NCBI RefSeq assembly: GCF_044389085.1
Contig: NZ_JBIRXP010000002.1
Coordinates: forward strand, 186,001 to 250,000
Direction of reading: 5' to 3'
Source: Isoptericola sp044389085
Lineage (GTDB): Bacteria > Actinomycetota > Actinomycetes > Actinomycetales > Cellulomonadaceae
Length of the DNA: 64,000 nt
Position numbers and translations under genes: made by a program
In this document: one piece after another, positions 61,771-64,000 of the stretch
Layout of the letters: every line of letters starts with the position of its first letter
How positions within the stretch are numbered: the stretch's first letter is position 1
Notes under the pieces: model-generated
Databases searched by the model: none
The model's input: the letters and a program-made list of their open reading frames with translations, nothing else
Told to the model about the DNA's origin: nothing

Positions 61771-61874
61771 GCAGGCGGGAGGGGCGTTCTTCGCCGGGTC
61801 GTAAGAAGTCCCGAAGTGGAGGGCGCCCTGGCGCCCGTGAACGCGACCCGGCGAAGAATGCCCCTCCCGCCTGC
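61771..61874 (-). repeat. Palindromic repeat element, intergenic copy B (core reversed)
   Basis: The 31-bp arms 61771-61801 and 61844-61874 have one mismatch and flank a 42-bp core at 61802-61843, the reverse complement of the other cores (one extra T/A near its end). It faces copy A across 381 bp. Confidence 0.85.
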
Positions 61875-61936
61875 GTCAGCAAGCTGGTGACGGAAGCGAG
61901 CGAGGTGACGGCCGCAACCCACGCGGCCGCAAGGAA

Positions 61937-62626
61937 CTAGCGAGCCCGCCGCTCCAGACGGTCGATGTCGAGCAGGACGACCGCGCGACCCTCCCGGCGC
62001 ACCCAACCGCGCGTCGCGAAGTCCGCCAGCGCCTTGTTGACAGTCTCGCGCGAGGCGCCGACGAGCTGGGCGAGCTCCTCCTGCGTGAGGTCGTGCGCCA
62101 CGCGGATGCCGTCGTCGTTGGGCTCGCCGAAGCGGGCGGACAGGTCGAGGAGGGCCTTGGCGACGCGGCCGGGGACGTCGGAGAAGACGAGGTCGGCGAG
62201 GGTCTCGTTGGTGCGGCGCAGGCGGCGGGCCAGGGCGCCGAGCAGGGTGGTGGCGACGCTGGGGTGCGCGGCGATCCACTGCACGAGGGCCTGGTGGCGC
62301 AGCTCGTAGACGAGCGCGTCGGACACGGACGAGGCCGTCGCGGTGCGGGGGCCCGGGTCGAACAGGGACAGCTCGCCGAACATCTCGCCGGGGCCGAGGA
62401 TCGACAGCAGGTTCTCCCGGCCGTCGCTCGACCGGCGGCCGAGCTTGATCTTGCCCTGGGCGATGACGTAGAGCCGGTCGCCGGGCTCGCCCTCGCGGAA
62501 GAGGACGTCCCCGCGGGTCAGCTCGACCGGGACCATGGACTCGAAGAGCGCCTTCGTCTCCTCGGATTCCATGTCCGCGAAGAGAGGGGCGGAGAGCACG
62601 ACGGTGTCGTCCACAGGATTCCTCAC
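61937..62626 (-). CDS. Crp/Fnr family transcriptional regulator, GlxR-like
   Basis: The 229-residue protein has an N-terminal cNMP-binding domain (GDVLFREGEPGDRLYVIAQG near 39; GEMFGELSLFDPGPRTATAS near 79, with the FGExxLxxxxxRxAT phosphate-binding cassette) and a C-terminal winged HTH (LTQEELAQLVGASRETVNKA near 179). Length and cassette match GlxR of corynebacteria and relatives, a cAMP-responsive global regulator. GTG 62626 is the chosen start; GTG 62614 is also possible. Confidence 0.88.
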   Translation of the reverse strand: MRNPVDDTVVLSAPLFADMESEETKALFESMVPVELTRGDVLFREGEPGDRLYVIAQGKIKLGRRSSDGRENLLSILGPGEMFGELSLFDPGPRTATASSVSDALVYELRHQALVQWIAAHPSVATTLLGALARRLRRTNETLADLVFSDVPGRVAKALLDLSARFGEPNDDGIRVAHDLTQEELAQLVGASRETVNKALADFATRGWVRREGRAVVLLDIDRLERRAR

Positions 62627-62789
62627 CTGGTTCGGGGGCGGCCGTCCCGGGTCGGGTGCGGCCGTCCGGAGGTTGTCAAGAGGGTGTGTTCCGGTTCTCA
62701 GTCTGCCTCACCCCACCAAATCGCGGCGCGACGAAGCGCCGTGGGGCGGTGACCGCGCTCGTGTGGGCGGGCGTGGCTACGCTCGCATC

Positions 62790-63539
62790 GTGCCGACGAC
62801 GCCTGCCTCCTCGACCGCTCGTTCGTCCGACGAGACCCCCACGGGGGAGTCGCGCGTCGCGCTGGTGCGGCGTGCGCGTCGCATCGACCGTGAGCTGGCG
62901 TCGACCTACCCGGACGCGCGCGCGGAGCTGGACTTCACGACGCCGCTGGAGCTGCTGGTGGCGACGGTGCTGTCGGCGCAGACCACGGACGTGCGGGTGA
63001 ACGCGACGACGCCGGCGATCTTCGCGCGGTACCCCGACGCGGCGGCGTACGCGGGCGCGGACCCCGCGGAGATGGAGGAGCTGTTCAAGCCGCTGGGCTT
63101 CTTCCGGGCCAAGACGCGCTCGATCATCGGGCTGGGGCAGGCGCTGGTCGAGCGGTTCGACGGCGAGGTGCCCGGCCGGCTCGACGACCTGGTGACGCTG
63201 CCGGGCGTGGGCCGCAAGACGGCGAACGTGGTGCTGGGCAACGCGTTCGGCGTCCCGGGGATCACGGTGGACACGCACTTCGGCCGGCTGGCGCGCCGGT
63301 TCGGCTGGACCGACCAGGAGGACCCGGTCAAGGTCGAGCACGAGGTGGGGGCGCTGTTCCCGAAGAAGGACTGGACCATGCTGAGCCACCACCTGGTGTG
63401 GCACGGACGGCGGCGGTGCCACGCGCGGCGGCCGGCGTGCGGGGCGTGCCCGGTGGCGCGCTGGTGCCCGTCGTTCGGCGTCGGGGAGACGGACCCGGTC
63501 GCCGCCGCCAAGCTGGTGAAGCCGGGGCCGCGGGGCTGA
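62790..63539 (+). CDS. nth: Endonuclease III (DNA glycosylase/AP lyase)
   Basis: The 249-residue base-excision enzyme has the helix-hairpin-helix with catalytic Lys in LVTLPGVGRKTANVVLGNAF near 133, the catalytic Asp in ITVDTHFGRLARRFG near 155, and the [4Fe-4S] motif C-x6-C-x2-C-x5-C at CHARRPACGACPVARWC near 210. It removes oxidised pyrimidines. GTG 62790 is selected because it gives a family-length protein; the open frame continues upstream without signals. Confidence 0.95.
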   Translation: MPTTPASSTARSSDETPTGESRVALVRRARRIDRELASTYPDARAELDFTTPLELLVATVLSAQTTDVRVNATTPAIFARYPDAAAYAGADPAEMEELFKPLGFFRAKTRSIIGLGQALVERFDGEVPGRLDDLVTLPGVGRKTANVVLGNAFGVPGITVDTHFGRLARRFGWTDQEDPVKVEHEVGALFPKKDWTMLSHHLVWHGRRRCHARRPACGACPVARWCPSFGVGETDPVAAAKLVKPGPRG

Positions 63540-63555
63540 GCCGGCCCGGTCCGGC

Positions 63556-64000
63556 TCAGCGTGCGGCGTGCACGTGCTGGAGCCAGTCGACGAGCAGCTT
63601 GCCCACCTCGTCGGGGGCCTCCTCGGGCAGGAAGTGGCCGGCGCCGTCGACGGTCTCGTAGCGGAAGTCGCGCGCGAGGGCGGCGCCGTCGACGGGGGCG
63701 TACCGCGGGTCGAGGAAGCCGTCCAGCTCGCCCTGCACCTGCAGCACGGGGACGTCCACGGGCTCCCGCAGCGCGGCGAGGAAGCGGCGGCCGTCGGGTC
63801 GCGGCGTCGAGCGGACCATCCAGCGCAGCGACTCCATGACGGTGTGCGCGGCGAACGGGATCCGCATGACGGTGCGGTACAGGTCGTAGGCGTCGGTGCC
63901 GAGCGGGCGGACGGCGCCGTCGCGCAGCACGCGCGCGACCTGGTCGCCGTCGGTCAGCCGGCGCTCGGGCAGCGTCGGCAGCTGGTAGGCGGCGAGCTGG
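63556..64000 (-). CDS. Alpha/beta hydrolase, partial (C-terminal part)
   Basis: The 148 residues visible continue beyond the window edge. The C-terminal half of an alpha/beta hydrolase is recognisable: DVPVLQVQGELDGFLDPRYA with the acid residue, and TVDGAGHFLPEEAPDEVGK with the catalytic His. The nucleophile elbow lies outside the window. The substrate is unknown. Confidence 0.75.
   Translation of the reverse strand, partial: QLAAYQLPTLPERRLTDGDQVARVLRDGAVRPLGTDAYDLYRTVMRIPFAAHTVMESLRWMVRSTPRPDGRRFLAALREPVDVPVLQVQGELDGFLDPRYAPVDGAALARDFRYETVDGAGHFLPEEAPDEVGKLLVDWLQHVHAAR

Noticed and set aside
61356..62279. Minus-strand frame of 307 codons across the gap after RidA
   Set aside because: It runs through the palindromic elements and the Crp gene in the wrong frame and is strongly Arg-biased.

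Overview
The window is about 74% GC chromosomal DNA with short intergenic gaps, GTG starts and overlapping ATGA junctions. This fits an actinobacterium; gene content (M6 protease, glycan-export cluster, GlxR-like Crp regulator, a (NG)n-tailed class A PBP) suggests Micrococcales such as Cellulosimicrobium, Isoptericola or Cellulomonas. The genus is an inference only.

Left chromosomal arm (1-25.6 kb). It opens with two ABC export cassettes (2-1892, 1937-3726), a bile-acid:Na+ symporter-like carrier, a glutamine-amidotransferase-like protein, a secreted M6 metalloprotease, a Nudix hydrolase and an SDR. A DAHP synthase gene follows, preceded by what looks like an aromatic-amino-acid attenuator (Trp-Tyr-Trp leader peptide plus mutually exclusive hairpins). 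A six-gene block (12649-22144) then encodes three glycosyltransferases, an ABC exporter, a tandem double APH-like kinase and UDP-glucose dehydrogenase; it is probably an envelope-glycan operon. A flavoprotein reductase, an epimerase, a TetR regulator and a small membrane protein complete this arm.

Integrated element (25599-56992). A 31.3-kb integrative element sits at the 3' end of tRNA-Pro(CGG), bounded by 91-bp perfect direct repeats. Its right end has the classic actinomycete (AICE) core: regulator, Pra-like activator, FtsK-type DNA translocase, rolling-circle Rep, Xis and tyrosine integrase. Its left half carries a VirB4/VirB6/VirB8-like type IV secretion module with a peptidoglycan hydrolase, but I see no relaxase or separate VirD4. 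Cargo includes a candidate modification-dependent nuclease and a HEPN-like protein in lower-GC DNA, an HD/Nudix pair (the Nudix recalls pSAM2 Pif), and a secreted RHS polymorphic toxin with a YwqJ-type deaminase tip and a SUKH-3-like immunity gene, preceded by a DNRLRE/LamG partner.

Right chromosomal arm (57-64 kb). This holds intact tRNA-Pro, a metallophosphoesterase, a class A penicillin-binding protein, a DUF4177-like protein, RidA, a Crp/Fnr regulator, endonuclease III and a partial alpha/beta hydrolase.

The most unexpected signal is a palindromic repeat family of about 105 bp, present three times (15763-15867, 61287-61389, 61771-61874). A conserved 41-42-bp core sits between arms that differ among copies yet are self-complementary within each copy. 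One copy lies inside a glycosyltransferase gene and spans exactly 35 codons in frame.
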